Positions 23,996-36,589 of a stretch of 64,000 nt of DNA are shown here, in pieces. The notes below the pieces were generated by a model. It saw nothing but the letters and a program-made list of their open reading frames with translations. It was not told where the DNA came from and searched no databases. Each line of letters starts with the position of its first letter. Positions within the stretch are counted from its first letter, which is position 1. Source of the stretch: Magnolia sinica (lineage: Eukaryota > Streptophyta > Magnoliopsida > Magnoliales > Magnoliaceae). The stretch covers positions 23,852,501-23,916,500 of the forward strand of contig NC_080577.1 in assembly GCF_029962835.1 (NCBI RefSeq). Direction: 5' to 3'. The position numbers and the translations under genes are program-made.

Positions 23996-26394
23996 GGGGG
24001 GAGGGGGCGGGGGGGGGGAGGAACCAGCGGTGAATAGAACCACTTAAAAATTATGCCAATTAGAATGCAATTGCCTTATTTAAACTAATCAAGGAAAATA
24101 ACGCTAAGACTTCCAAGACAATAGTGGGTCCAATCGTATAGACCACACATGATATTCCAATGAAACAGCTAGTCTATAATCAATAGTGTACTTGTGTGTA
24201 CTTTACAAGCTAAGTATTTAACATACAATCCAATTCAAGCATTCGAATGATTTAACTAATTAAACACATAAGCATGAATAGAGAGTACGCAAATTACAAT
24301 CGCAAACACAAGCATATATAGTGGTTCAGTTTTCCTACTCTACTTTCGACGGATGCACTCTCATTGACCATACCTATATTTACTATCAGAGGTTTTTAAT
24401 AGGTTTATATCTGATCTTTACAGCCCTACACAAGGACTTAATGCACACTCCTGTCAGATGCTCATGCAAAAGGCTTTAGTTGATTTTTTATCGACTGACC
24501 AACAACCTCAGTTCTGGTCCAAGTACTTACGTTTATTCTCGACGGAGGCTCCCATGGAGACTAACACATACGCATCCGTGTCTGATGAATTCAACCCTAC
24601 ACAAGAGCCTAGGTTCTACATAAGAATACAAACTCTTACTTTCAATCCTATATAAGGAAAAAGAGTATATAGACTTACTAATTGACACTTGTCGAATTGA
24701 GACCCTTTGACGAGACGTACTTGAGTTGCTTCTTCAAATCTCTCTCGTGCTTGAATATGCTTTTCAGTTGCTCCCTCGAGCGTTGATGTTGATGCTTATC
24801 GGTGCTTAAATTCTAAAATCAAACACATTGCATGTAATGTTCTATTTGAGGTGACCAAGGTAATGGGAGGGTGATAGAATCTCCTACATTAATGAAATAG
24901 TTGAAATCTTAGGTGATTCATCTAAAATGGTCTTCTAGAGGATTTAGACAAAAGATATGCCAATAAGATTGAGTCTAATCTCTAGAAAATTGTAGAATTC
25001 AAGTTCATCTTTTTATTGGAGGTTGGAATCCTGATTAAAGTGTTAAAGCTCGTGAAGATGACTTGAAACTCATGAGATTAGAGGTTAGGATGTAGGATAT
25101 CAATGTGGAATCATCTAGCCTTCTATTGCACAAAAAATTCCTCAAAATGTCCAAGGTTCGTATGCCATTTATAAAGAAACCAAATTTTAACGGTAAAAAA
25201 ATGGGAAGAAAATGGTTGGTTCTATCAATCAATCCAAGCCTTCGATCAATCGAACTTCCCTTAGATCGATCGGGCAATGCATCTATCAATCACTATAATT
25301 CCGGCATTTAAAAAAAAAAAAAAAAAAACTTGCTGGATGATTTGGGGCTCCTTTGATCGATCAGACCGGTATATCGATTAATCGACCGAAATGATTTCCA
25401 AACAAAAACTTGCTAGAAAATTTCAGCTCAGGTTGATCAATTGGGCAAATCCATTGATCAATCGGTCACATATCGATCGATAACCCTTGAAACTCTGTTA
25501 TTTTTAGTAGTTTGGTTTACAACAGCTTTGTACCTCTTTTAATCTTATTTATCGTGTTCCAATTTTGATTATAAGGCTTAGGGATGATCAAAAAGATTTA
25601 CTTATAACGGTTTGGGTTATTTTAGATCTAAGGGTTAGGGTCACTAAGGCACCTCATATACCTGTTATTTCATTTTTGATGTTCCAGTCTTAATGTGTCT
25701 TTCGTCTTCAGTTTCCAAGAGCCCAACCGATTTCATAACACACCGATGCACGTGATTGACAAACAAGATATACAAATAAGTACACTAAATATTAAACATA
25801 ACCTTTGGAAAGATCACTGGTTGAAACATTAAATGGGTTGGATCCTTGTACATTACATGATCAGAGATTATTATTATTATTCATTTTTATTTTTTTAAAA
25901 GGTGAGGTAATAGAAACTAACCTAGGGCTCACCGGGAGTGGTAGTTGCTAGTCTTGTATTGTTAGATAACAGCGTGATACTTGATGGTTTGATATTTGAT
26001 CTTTATTAGTTCTAAGTGTTGACTTGGATGTGCTCATTAGGTAGGCCACAGCTGTAAGTTGAGTCAGATCATTTTCTATCCGTTGATTTTGAGTGTGGCT
26101 TGCTTGCTGAGTGGACCAACTCCATATTTGCACCATGCGAATTTTACAGCATGGCCGACCTAAGATGCACAAGGCTTGTTTGGATGTAACCCAAATTGCA
26201 ATTCAGTTTAACGGATAGTTTTCTAAAAAGCTGTGTTTGGGACAAAGAGAATAAAAAACGACATTGCATTGGGTGCTATTTTTAAAATTCTTTCCATGGC
26301 TAATATTCAATAGAGCTTCACATCTTTCATACTGCAAAGATAAAACTGCCAATGACCACAGAAAAACAACGCCTGAAAAAATATCTTTTATATG
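23330..26394. other. Intergenic sequence with simple repeats and an LTR-like stretch
   Basis: A GT/GA microsatellite followed by a G-rich run lies at 23965-24020. 25190-25510 carries repeated 'gatcaatcg/gatcgatcgg' words of the kind seen in some LTRs. No coding domain is recognised. Poly(A) and poly(T) runs occur at 23466-23483 and 25311-25328. Confidence 0.4.
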
Positions 26395-26700
26395 TCAAAT
26401 CCAAGACTCAAGTGGGCCACACAACAAGAGAAAGTGGGAATTGAGAATCCATCATTGAAACCTTCTTGTGGCCCCACAAAAGTTTTGGATCAGACTGCTT
26501 TTCTGTTTTTTTCCTTCATCTTAGTAGGAATCACCTTGTGAACAGGTTAAATGGCATTTAAACGTCACGGTGAGCACTAAGAAGGTTTGAAAGCTGGGTG
26601 TTTTCATCCTCACTGTTTCCTGTGGTGTGGCCAGTTCAATCTTAGATCTTATTTTTAGGCTTGTATCATTAATATAGGCTGAAGGAACTGATGGCACAAG
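26395..26700. mobile_element. Foldback MITE copy
   Basis: Colinear with 13440-13860, sharing 'caagactcaagtgggccac', 'ggcatttaaacgtcacggtg' and 'tcctgtggtgtggcc'. Confidence 0.6.
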
Positions 26701-27311
26701 GCTATCAGATAAAGCAACCATAAGTTGTATATCATGATCATCTAAGTTTCGATTTGGTTGGTCGCACCCACTTTGATTCGTCTGTTCTAATATGCATATT
26801 GAAAATCAGTGCAGAAGAGTGGGCCTGCAGAATCCAACAGCCTACATGATGTGGGACCTTTGCAAAAGGCGATGATAGTCCCGGATTATGATCTACGATT
26901 TGCATTGTCTAAGGGATGAGCCAATAAGTGAGCCCTACAAACCCATGTCCAACACATCAAGTATTTATTCCTTTTTATTTTGTTTATTCATTTCATCGTC
27001 TCGCAAGTTATCAATTGTAATAAACATTATTTCACAATATCTAATAAAATCGGCAACATTCTGCCTTATTTAATTTAAGTGTATCTTTGTTCACTTGAGA
27101 AGTGTTTTGAACTGTAAGTATCGGTGAAAGAATAAATTCTTAAGTCCGTAGACTTACATCTACTGTCATGGGGCAAAAAGAACTCATCCGCAAGAATTGG
27201 CATATTTTCCTTTCACTAGTCATTTGAACATAGCGCAATATTGGTAGTTGAGAGAACTCTTAATCTTTGATTCCAATCTCCAATCTGTTTGTCTCGGAAA
27301 TAGAGAGTGAC

Positions 27312-27849
27312 TGGTGCATTGGTTGAGTCCCTTGCTCTCTTAACTTCTGACTAGGGGAGTGAGTGACTCATCCCGAGTGAGTTGTGTCTCAGTCGACTTA
27401 GTCATTGGTCCAAGTTGATGAATCCTGCCGAGTCGGCTTGAAATCTCGCTGAGTGGAGTCGCCTTTGTATTCCATGGCATTGGTTGCGAGAGATATTTGG
27501 TATACGATGGATAGCAAAACTGGATTAACGGCTCTAAATTTCAAACATTTGATTAATGTGATTTCATTACTTGTGCCCGTAGAAAATTATGACCACTGTA
27601 ATTAAAACCTAGTCTTCTAAAATAGTGGTGACTCGTACTTCTCACATGTGGCTCACACGTGCATCTATCCAGATGATCTGACAATGTAAATTCCATTTGG
27701 CACCTACCAAATGGATGGTCCGGATCGTCCGCTGGGTGTGAAGGTTGATTATGCAACATCCAAAGCTGAGTCTAGGGTCCGGGCTTTCTGACCGCTATGG
27801 CATAGTCCAGTAGATGAGTCACCACCATTCTTATAAGTGTTGGGGAACC
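27312..27849 (+). repeat. Dispersed ~560-bp repeat, copy 2
   Basis: Direct-orientation partner of 17911-18473. The match ends in both copies after 'agatgagtcaccaccattct'. Confidence 0.65.
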
Positions 27850-27889
27850 ATCCTTACTGTTTTTCAAAATAAAAAATAAAAAATATGGT

Positions 27890-28320
27890 GGTGTTCAAGC
27901 ATTGTGGGGCCCACATGATCCAACAGATGGTTGGATGTCGTATAGACGCCATGTGGGCCGATCTTTTTCCTATGTACCATACAAGTAAGGTATCCTGATG
28001 GACGGAGTGGATTTACTCATACAAGATGTCGAACCCCCAAGAGAACAGGTGTTCTATATCACTACAATAAAAGGAACCGGACTAAGTCCTGCCCCCGCCT
28101 CGATGATGATCCGTACAAGCAGGGCCTCTGCCTGTTGTCATCACTGCTTCCTGTTGTGTGGTCCACTTGAGCTTTGGATCTGTCCCATTTTTGAACTAAT
28201 ATACTAAAATGATCTGAAAAATAGATGAATGGCATGGATAAAAACCATACATCAGGGTGGACCCCACAGAGCCTCTGCCTGGACAATACGCAATCCGCTT
28301 CCACAATAAAAACATATGGT
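27890..28320. mobile_element. Foldback MITE copy
   Basis: Includes 'ttgtggggcccacatgatc', 'gttgtgtggtccacttgagc' and 'agatgaatggcatggata'. The arms are imperfect. Confidence 0.5.
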
Positions 28321-28548
28321 AGACATTTTGGTTAGGTGTTTAGGCCCGGTCTGCTGTTTTAGGCTCCACATGGAAGATAGGTCCTGTAGGTGGAAGCTAT
28401 ACGGCCATCACTTTCGCCAGCTCTTGTTATTACATTAAGAAAAAAAAAACCATGATGCAGATCAAAGACACAAGAGGGGCACACCACAGTGTGGGGACCA
28501 CATAAGTTATAGATGAGGGTAAATTTGTATTTTCAGTTCATTCATGTG

Positions 28549-29365
28549 TAGGGGTGTACATTGGAGTCGAACCGAGTCGAGCTGCCGGCTCGAACAACGG
28601 CTGACCTCAGCTCAACTCGGTCCTCGAGCCTGACTGGCCAGCTTGGCTTGGTTTGGTAAGCAGCTTGGACCGAGTTCAAGCCAAAATCTAGGCGAGTTCA
28701 CCGTTAAGGTATATCCACAAACACCTAAACTACAACTTCAAAATCCCATTTATCAAACCTCCCACTAAAATTACTACTTTGCCAAACCTAAGTAGAAGAA
28801 AAAGACAAAGAAGAGGAATCTAAATGCATTGAGTTTTTTTTTCTTACACAGAGACGGCATTATACTCCATGGCATTTTTGGCAGTGGCATGAACCCAAAC
28901 ATAGATCACATGCGTTTCTGATTTGACATGAGACACATTTGGATTCCTTTTCTTCAGTTGACGGGAAAGCATTGTCCAAAACTCCAACAGCATCCTCAAA
29001 CAATAGGACCCAGATTATACAGAAATCTCTTTAACTGCCCAACTCAAACTTCCCAGCACTTCTCTGATATCCACAATCTTTGAATGCGAAAAATCTCCAA
29101 CTGTAAACTTCTCCACCATTCCCTGCACTTCAATCAGGCTATGCCCAGGCTGCTCATGGCGTTGAGTCATTTGGAGGGATTTCACTTCGCATGGCGTTGA
29201 GTCACTTTATCAAACAGATGGTGAGTAAATCAATGGCAAAGTAACCGAGTCACCAAACTGGTTCGATCCGAGTCAAATCGAGCTGGGGCCTGCTCGAACT
29301 CATTTTCGAGCTAAAAAAATCGGCTCGAACTCCGACCGAGCTAGCTCGGTTCGTGTACACCCCTA
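28549..29365. mobile_element. hAT-type non-autonomous element, 817 bp
   Basis: Terminal inverted repeats TAGGGGTGTACA and TGTACACCCCTA, flanked on both sides by the perfect 8-bp duplication TTCATGTG (28541-28548 and 29366-29373). Subterminal regions are rich in GAGCTCG/TCGAGC words in inverted arrangement. The interior has no transposase. It sits inside an older MITE copy, whose halves flank it (about 28440-28548 and 29374-29660). Confidence 0.85.
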
Positions 29366-29852
29366 TTCATGTGTCAATAAGCATACGAATGGTTTGGTTG
29401 GCATATATACATCATGGTGGAATCCTGGGAAGGTTTAGAGCCTTTACATCTTCACTGTTTTCTATCGGGTGGCCCACTTGAGTTTTAGATTTGACTCAAT
29501 TTTTTTACCTCATATTCTAACATCAGATAGAAAAAACTGATGAACAGAGGCTTATGCAGTAAATATATGGAAGTCTGCGTTTCTATTGTGTGGCCCACTT
29601 GAGTTTTGAATCTGACTCATTTCTTAGTTGGTGTCCCAATAGAGACGGTCGGCCACCATGTAGAGCTTATAAAGTAAAACGAGGGTAGGTAAATTCTCAT
29701 GTGGGTGGGGCTTGGCTTACTAGTAGACGGACTGTATCAACCCTGAGATTATGGATTCGAGTGCCTATGTGGGTGGGTGGGTGAAAATAATAATTAAAAA
29801 AAAAATTAAAAGATAGATTTTTATTTAAAACAATATACATATTGTCTAGAGA

Positions 29853-29999
29853 TGCTCGAGCACTATTGCTCCCAGTTGAATTGGGGCACTGTCCATTAGG
29901 TCCAGCATGCGTTGCGTGTGTTATCTTGCAAATATGACATTGATACGATGGTAGTAACTATCTAATCAATGGCCTGAAATACAGACGGTCAAGATCAAT

Positions 30000-30039
<40 letters not shown>

Positions 30040-30297
30040 TCTAACCAACGATTTGATCGGTCTATTTTCCCATCATGGACTATATATGATTCTAGATATT
30101 CACTTCTATTAGGCAATCATGACCATCCCATCTACAGGTTGGAAAAAGGATGGCTGCAAAAAAATAAGGCTGAATCTAGGATGGATTTGATCATCAGATC
30201 AGTCTCACCTTTGCATGGTGGCCCTTGAAATGTGTTCTAGACCTATGGACGGTTTAGATCAATCTACCGGAGCACTATAACTTAATATGCTTTGAGA
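29853..30297. mobile_element. TIR element with AGTGCTC-type ends, short copy
   Basis: Left 'gctcgagcactattgctccc' and right 'ggagcactataacttaata' are inverted. It is colinear with 16836-17888 but lacks the extra 0.5 kb. A (GT)n(GA)n tract at 30000-30039 lies inside. Confidence 0.5.
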
Positions 30298-30872
30298 CCC
30301 TTCCTGCAGGAAACGAATTTACTGAGCAATGCTCATTGAGGAGAGAAATTACTTAAACACCACATATTAGTTTTTTTCTTTAAGAATTAGTGAATTGAGA
30401 ATTGTGGGGCCCACAAGGTATATGTCAGATATCCAACCTGCACAACAGATGCACCGTACCATGATAACCCAAAGCAAAAGCACGTTCAAACTCTCAAATA
30501 ATAAGATGGGAAAACCATAAAAGGTAATATATACAGCTCAAAAAACATTTTTAACTTCATGTGTACCCCCATCTTGTGATTCGATCAATCGGCCAGATTT
30601 TTGGGTGGTGTGAACATCATGGTGTTTTTCATATTTTGGACGGATTGGATGTAATATTCATTCCATGTGGACTACACAATTCTCGACTTCGTTACCTTTT
30701 GAAGGGAAAAAAACTTAACGAGTGTATTTTTTTATTTTTCCCTTGGAAATACATCTCTTTAGTTTTGCAAAGGCATGGATTTTACCTTACGGTTTGTAAT
30801 TGAATCTCAAGCTTAAAAGCAGGTTAATCTCAAATTACCTGTTTTGCTTTTTTAAGACGACCGGTACCTCTG

Positions 30873-30960
30873 CCCCCTTTTGAGGGGGGACCATTCCCTG
30901 CGAATACACACAATCACCCCCTTTTGAGGGGGGACCATTCCCTACGAATACACACAATCA
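30873..30960. repeat. 44-bp tandem duplication
   Basis: Two copies starting 'cccccttttgaggggggacc' at 30873 and 30917, differing at one base. Each begins with a C5-TTTTGA-G6 stretch that can fold on itself. Confidence 0.85.
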
Positions 30961-32599
30961 CCCGCCATCCATGTGCATTAAGTAATCTACAATCCACATG
31001 GAGGGGAACCAAACTCGTGTCTGTGAAGAGCAAACCCACGACCCAAGCTGTTTGCTCAAACCACAATGGGTCTCAAATGACCTGTTTCATCTCAGGGTTA
31101 GTATTTGGCAACTGACGATCAAGCATAGGTCGTGGGTGAGATGAGACGGCCTCATCATTTGGAACACTGAACTGTCACATTTCTGCCTATTGAGATATTG
31201 TATTAGGGCACATACCTATAATACCCATATTGATGGGATCTATGTTACTTGGGGGCCCATTTTGATCCAAGCCACAGTTGGTGTCATGCAGCATTTGGAT
31301 GTAATTTGCAAACCCCCATCTGATCCCCCAATCACTAGAAAGCCCACTCGCTAAAAACCAATCTCCAATCTCATTTGAAAAGAAAGGGGCTTGAAAACCC
31401 CTTTGTCAGAAACCCCTTTTCTGGAAGTACACCCAAATGGGTCCTAAAACATGTACCTTTTTTCTAGTTTGCTTATGTTAGTATTAGTCTCCCATTCAAA
31501 ACAAAACAGATTGGACTCAGCTTCCTGCATGCACAAAGACCTACATGATGAAATGGTTGCTGGTACCTGGTACGATGATGCTTGAAAGTTCCAAGTACAA
31601 GACACACCCAAGCCCATGACATCACTCCCAACTATAGACAAGATGATGCTGTCCTGAGCATTGCTGAGACATTCAGAATAAAATAATGTCGGATCACTGT
31701 AATGAATTAGTGGGGAAGTATAACCGTGAAGAGAGGGGAATGCCATTTGTGGATTCTCTCAACTGTCAGCTCAAAGGGAGTGGGGAACACAAAACACCAC
31801 ACAGCATGGCAGCTCATACGCAGGACCATCGATGATGTTTCATCACTCTCCTCAGAACATGTTCCAACCTAAGAAATAGGTTGTCTTGCGCATCAGGTAC
31901 AGCACATGAACACTAAATTTAGACTGACGGTTATCAATTTTCTATCAGGTGTGTTCCGGAGACGGCCTCTAGTCTTCTATCTTCCTGACATGGTCTCAAG
32001 GTGGACAAGAAGAGATCTACTGTCTGGCACATGGCCATCCTTGCGATCTGGTGGTCAGTCTGGTAAGAGAGAAACGATAGATGCTTTAATGATTCTTCTT
32101 CTTCAATCTCAGCTGTGGGGTCCAGGGCTAAGAGAATGCTGATCGAATGGGCTTGTAATGTTAGGGATCATCATATGTACGACCTTAGTTTTCTTGGGCA
32201 CTAGCAGCTTTCTGCTACCTCAGCAGTTCTGCTCCTTGTTAGGCTCTTTGTTTTTCTTTCTTCTCTAAAAAATTCTATCTATGTACGTGTGACCCACCTG
32301 ATAGGAGAACCCAACAGATTTTTGGTTAATGAGCATTCACTGTGGAACCTATGAACATCCTAGATCCCATGCCTTCTCATGCATGGGGAGTTTGTGTTTG
32401 GTGCAGAAAAGGTGTCTGAAAATAGTATTTCTCATCACTAAGGGAAACATTGTAAATTCGCTTTGAAGCTATGGTGTCAGTTTATTATCTCCTTTGCCTG
32501 GATCTGATGAGATTTTACTCTCAAGTTTGCACAGTGTGAGGATAGGAAGGCGGAAGACTGCTCTTTCGAGACTAACCATTCCAGCTATCTAGTGGGTGA
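30961..32599. other. Intergenic sequence, no gene supported
   Basis: Frames of up to 100 codons (31444-31746 minus, 31906-32142 plus) show no domain I recognise. They could be exons of an uncharacterised or non-coding transcript, but nothing in the sequence supports this. Confidence 0.3.
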
Positions 32600-33246
32600 T
32601 AGGGCTGAAAGTCGGGCGGGTTGGGTTGAGTCGGGTTGGTGCTCAACCCTAGCCCAACACAAGGTTCCTATACCTCAACCCTAACCCAACCCATCCCAAC
32701 CTCAGGTTGGGAATTCTCAACCCAAGCCCAACCCAAGCAAGTTCAATCGGGTTGGTCGGGTGGATACATGCTAATATTTTTGTTATTACATTAGTCTATT
32801 ATATTTCAATACACGTCCTATTTTTTGTACCTATGATTTTATTAATTATATATGTAGTTATTTATCGTAAAGAACTTAATTTTTTCTAAACAAACAGGCT
32901 AAAATTCAGGACAACTACTCCTTTAAAAGTCGTGTTGTGTAGCAATCCAGTGTATCTTGTTAGCTCGAGTGATCGGAAATGACGTAGACCAATGAGACCC
33001 GACAACACTAGAATTTCATGTGCCTTCAACATAGACAATCCACACTCAATTATAATTTATAAGTAACTTATATATTGATTAGGTTCGGGTTGGGTCGGGC
33101 AACCCAAGACCTCAACCCGAGCCCGACCCAAGTTTTATTGGGTTGGCGTTTGTATAACCCAAGCCCGAGACTGAACCCAATACATCAAGCCCAACCCAAC
33201 CCAATGTCAGTTTGGTCGGGTTGAACCCGCCAGACTTTCAACCCTA
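32600..33246 (+). mobile_element. hAT-type non-autonomous element, copy 2 (647 bp)
   Basis: TIRs TAGGGCTGAAAGTC and GACTTTCAACCCTA. Flanking 8-mers 'gtgggtga' and 'gtgggcga' match at seven of eight positions. Subterminal tracts contain GGGTTGGG and CCCAACCC words. Same family as 12359-13028 and 36720-37387. Confidence 0.85.
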
Positions 33247-33249
33247 GTG

Positions 33250-35250
33250 GGCGATCTGGGGAGAAAGAACAGCAGATGTTTTCGGAGTATCTCTAGCAAG
33301 GATGCGAAGGTGTCTTTTAGGGCTAAATCTTTTGTTTTGGAATGGGCTTCATGTATTAAGTCCCTCAATGATTGCAATTTAAGTTTCTTGCATTTTCTGT
33401 AATTTTTGCATCAGCTCAGTGCTTGTTCAAAAAATTCTTTGTTACCCTTTAAATAAATAAAAAAAAAATTAATTAATGTTGTCCAAGGTAAGGAACAGAT
33501 GCAGAAACGATGCAAGAAACTGAAGTGAAAGACGTCTATCAAACAACATTTGCTGTATTAATTACGCAGATGCATGAAATAAATGCTAGAAAGAAGATGT
33601 GAGACACAAATATTCGCAATAGAAAACAGGTTTCCCAGCAACCACACTTAGAACTAATTCATTTTTTAAGACAAATTGTACAATTATATCTGTAGGGTCA
33701 CCAATCAAAAGCTTTCGATCTCCCTACCTGGGAGATCTCTTGGGAGTCCCCCATTCATGGAGGATGTGAACATTCATTATAAAAAACAGGTTTCACAGCA
33801 ACTATGCTTAGAACAATTCATATAGAAGAGAGATGGTGTAATTAGATTGTAGGGCCAACTCAACCTCCCAGGCTGGGAGATTCCTAGGGCATCCCCATGG
33901 ACCGGCCCTTGGATCAAAAGCTATGATCCGATAAACATGGGATCCACATTTAGGGAATCCTACACATTAGTAAATTACACATTTGCTGATGTGCAGGACC
34001 CTAAGACTTCTCACTATAACGGGTCAGGTCACCCCTTTTGGGCAAGAAATCAAACGGCTCGATCCAACTCGTCAAAATATCTAGGCTAGGCGTTTCTCCC
34101 GGTTGGACAAGCTAGTTCAATCACACGTCTGTAAATTTTAAATGGGGAATGCGGCTTCGAACCCATTTCCAAATTTATTCAAGACCAACAAAAACACTAC
34201 CAACCACTACTCAACATGCATAGGTTGGACTGCACTGGCCACAAAAATAGGTGGAAATCTAGTCTAGGTTTTAGAACATTAATGCGAACCCATGATATTA
34301 TCTCCTATACTAATTGTAAATTCCATATCCCACACACATTGGCATCCTAATTACTTAGGCTCCGTTTGGATGCACAAATGAATTTAAATTGTGAGTACTC
34401 AGTTTAACAAATAGAAATGACAAAAGTTAATGGTGCTCCCTCATTCCAACTTGAAAGCAACACAATTGCAAATTGGATCTGAGACCCTCAGGTGTCAGGT
34501 GCGTTTGGATGCACTACCTAATAGAATTGTGATTACTAGTCTCACAAAGGGAAAAATGCAGTGTCCTTAGCATTCATATTGAGAGTGTAGTCTCCGAATT
34601 GCAATCGCAGACTTCCAAATCAAACTTGAAAGAATCGTAAAACTGCAACTTGCCCGAATACTTCCTCGCTACGAATATTGGGAAGAATCATCAATTTGTG
34701 TCATTATTATTATTATTATTATTTTAAAATTGAACATTTATATTTCAACCCATTCATGCATCCAAACACTATCTTAACATGAATGACGCAGAAGGAAATC
34801 ACAATTTAGTTATTTCCATTCAATCGGACTATCAATTGCATTTTGGTTTGATAGCACACATCCAAACGAACCCGAACAAGCATTTATTGCAAGATTCACA
34901 CAATCACAAAGATGAAAATCCAACAAACACCACATATTTAACTCAAAATGTTATCGATCACAAATATATTGGAAAATTCCTAATCTCGCCAAAAGAAAAG
35001 AAAAAAAAAAAAAAAAAAAACTTTTGTAAACTATCAGATTCCGCCATAGACTAATTGCAACAAAAAGCCTAACTTAACCACACCCAACGCTGCTGCGGCC
35101 AAAACCCTAACCAGATTAACGAAGCCCTGAAAATAGTAAAAATAATAATAATAAAAACACTGGAACAGAAACGAAATGGGAGAAAGGATCTTCAAACCAA
35201 ACTGTAGAGGAAAAAAAAGAAGGGATTGAATCTGACAGTGGTGGGTGATG
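33250..35250. other. TOM9 3' flank and intergenic sequence
   Basis: 33612-33900 has a degenerate tandem duplication with words 'aaacaggttt', 'cagcaac' and 'gggagatt'. 34360-34880 carries several 'cgtttggatgca' words, typical of MITE ends. Poly(A) at 34998-35020. No gene is seen. Confidence 0.35.
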
Positions 35251-35254
35251 ATGA

Positions 35255-35578
35255 TCATTTGGGGGTAACGATGGGGGGCGTGCCTAGCAAGCTGGCTTGC
35301 TGAAACTTGAGTTCGTTCATCTGCTGCTCTCGGTCCATTTCAATAATCAAAGGGACGACAAGGACGAGGAATGTGGTCCCAGCGATCCAAGCAGCTTTTC
35401 CGATGCTCTTCAGGAGCTTCTTAGCGGCGAAGGTAGCGTCGGACGCGACCCTCTTGCCTTGATGGACGATCAAAAATTGGGATATGGAGTTTGAAACCCT
35501 AGCTAGGATTCCATCATTGTTGTTGCTGCTGCTCGACCCGGGCAAAGACAGCGAAGGTCTTCTGCTCTGAGACGCCAT
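35255..35578 (-). CDS. TOM9: Mitochondrial import receptor subunit TOM9 (plant TOM22)
   Basis: Single-exon gene for a 107-residue tail-anchored protein of the outer mitochondrial membrane. It belongs to the plant TOM9 family, the short form of TOM22 that lacks the acidic cytosolic receptor domain. The conserved core is AAKKLLKSIGKAAWIAG (about residues 51-67), a hydrophobic transmembrane segment at about 62-80 and the intermembrane-space side EMDREQQMNEL followed by QQASLLGTPP. Length and motifs fit functional family members. The start at 35578 was chosen because the family begins shortly before a Ser-rich stretch. The longer open frame upstream runs through a GA microsatellite 5' leader (35580-35595). 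No damage is seen. The neighbour on the upstream side is repeat DNA, beginning only 68 bp before the ATG. Confidence 0.95.
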   Translation of the reverse strand: MASQSRRPSLSLPGSSSSNNNDGILARVSNSISQFLIVHQGKRVASDATFAAKKLLKSIGKAAWIAGTTFLVLVVPLIIEMDREQQMNELKFQQASLLGTPPIVTPK

Positions 35579-35645
35579 GAGAGAGAGAGAGAGAGTAGGG
35601 CGAGAGAGGTGGCTCGAGCAGGTTAGGGGAATTAGGGGAATCGGG

Positions 35646-35712
35646 AACATACGCACTTAGACCTCCTCGTACGGACGACAAATTTCAGGACGAAAATACC
35701 ACTCCTTTTCAC
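35646..35712 (-). repeat. 67-bp inverted copy, upstream of TOM9
   Basis: Reverse complement of 42510-42576 at about 90% identity over an equal length of 67 bp. Both contain 'gaggaggtctaagtgcgtat'. It starts 68 bp upstream of the TOM9 ATG and so probably lies in its core promoter or 5' leader. Confidence 0.8.
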
Positions 35713-36240
35713 ATAAACGGATTGGCTACTCCGCCTGCCACCCACCAATGACGGATCGTCGGTGGTCTGTGGGCCCCACCAAGATTTATGCTTTTCATCC
35801 ATGCCGTCCATATATTTTTCCAAATCATTTTATTGTATGAGACAAAAAATGAGGTATATCCAAATCTTAATTGTACCACATTACAAGAAACAGTGTTGAA
35901 TGAGCGTCAACCATTAGAAATCCTCCCCTATCTAAGTTGGGGCCCACTGTGATGTTTGTGAGAAATCCTCCCCTTCTAAGTTCATTCATAGGGTCACAAA
36001 GACCTAAATGAAGAGGAAAAACAAATTTCATAATGATCCAAAACTTCTATACCCCATAAAAGGGTTTCAATGGTAGACGTTCAATTTCCCACTGCCTTTT
36101 ACAGTGTGGTCCACTTGATATCTAGATCTGTCATATTTTTCATCTCAAGCCTTAATACGAGTTCACCAAATATATGGACAGTTTGGATATAACACATACC
36201 TCACAATGGGACCCACAAAAATTGGTAGGGCTTACAACAA
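35713..36240. mobile_element. Foldback MITE copy in the TOM9 promoter
   Basis: Carries 'tgtgggccccaccaagat', 'catccatgccgtccatat', 'agggtcacaaagacct' and 'acagtgtggtccacttgata' in family order. Confidence 0.55.
35769..35780. promoter_or_regulatory. TCP-type motif GTGGGCCCCACC upstream of TOM9
   Basis: Fits GTGGGNCCCAC, the class I TCP site, and includes a site II core. It lies about 190 bp before the TOM9 start, inside a MITE. Site II elements are known in promoters of nuclear genes for mitochondrial proteins; function here is inferred only. Confidence 0.4.
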
Positions 36241-36589
36241 GGAAAAAAAAAAAAACTAGTGAGTCGGGATCAGAGCTTGGCCTATGGCTACGGATTATAA
36301 CCGTAGCCGTAACTGTAGTGCTATGCACTTTTTTCCCTATTTTATTTTTATTTTTTACATAGAGAACATTTTCCCCCTTACATTTTTCTAAAATACATAA
36401 TTATGTAAATATGTATATATAAGTATATAAAAATATTTTTCTATATTTTAATTCATTTCTTTGTCTATTTATTTAACAAGCATATTTCCTAAAATAGAAT
36501 GATTTACTTAACTTACCACATATGATTTTGGCGTAGGAGAAGCTAATTTAGCCAACCAACCTAATTATTTTCCAAGATTCCATCGGGTC

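Noticed and set aside
29690..29800. SINE-like segment with a B-box-like 'ggattcgag' and an A-rich tail
   Set aside because: No convincing A box and no flanking duplication were found.
30873..30960. CRISPR-like direct repeat
   Set aside because: There are only two adjacent copies with no spacers, in a plant nuclear genome. It is a simple duplication.
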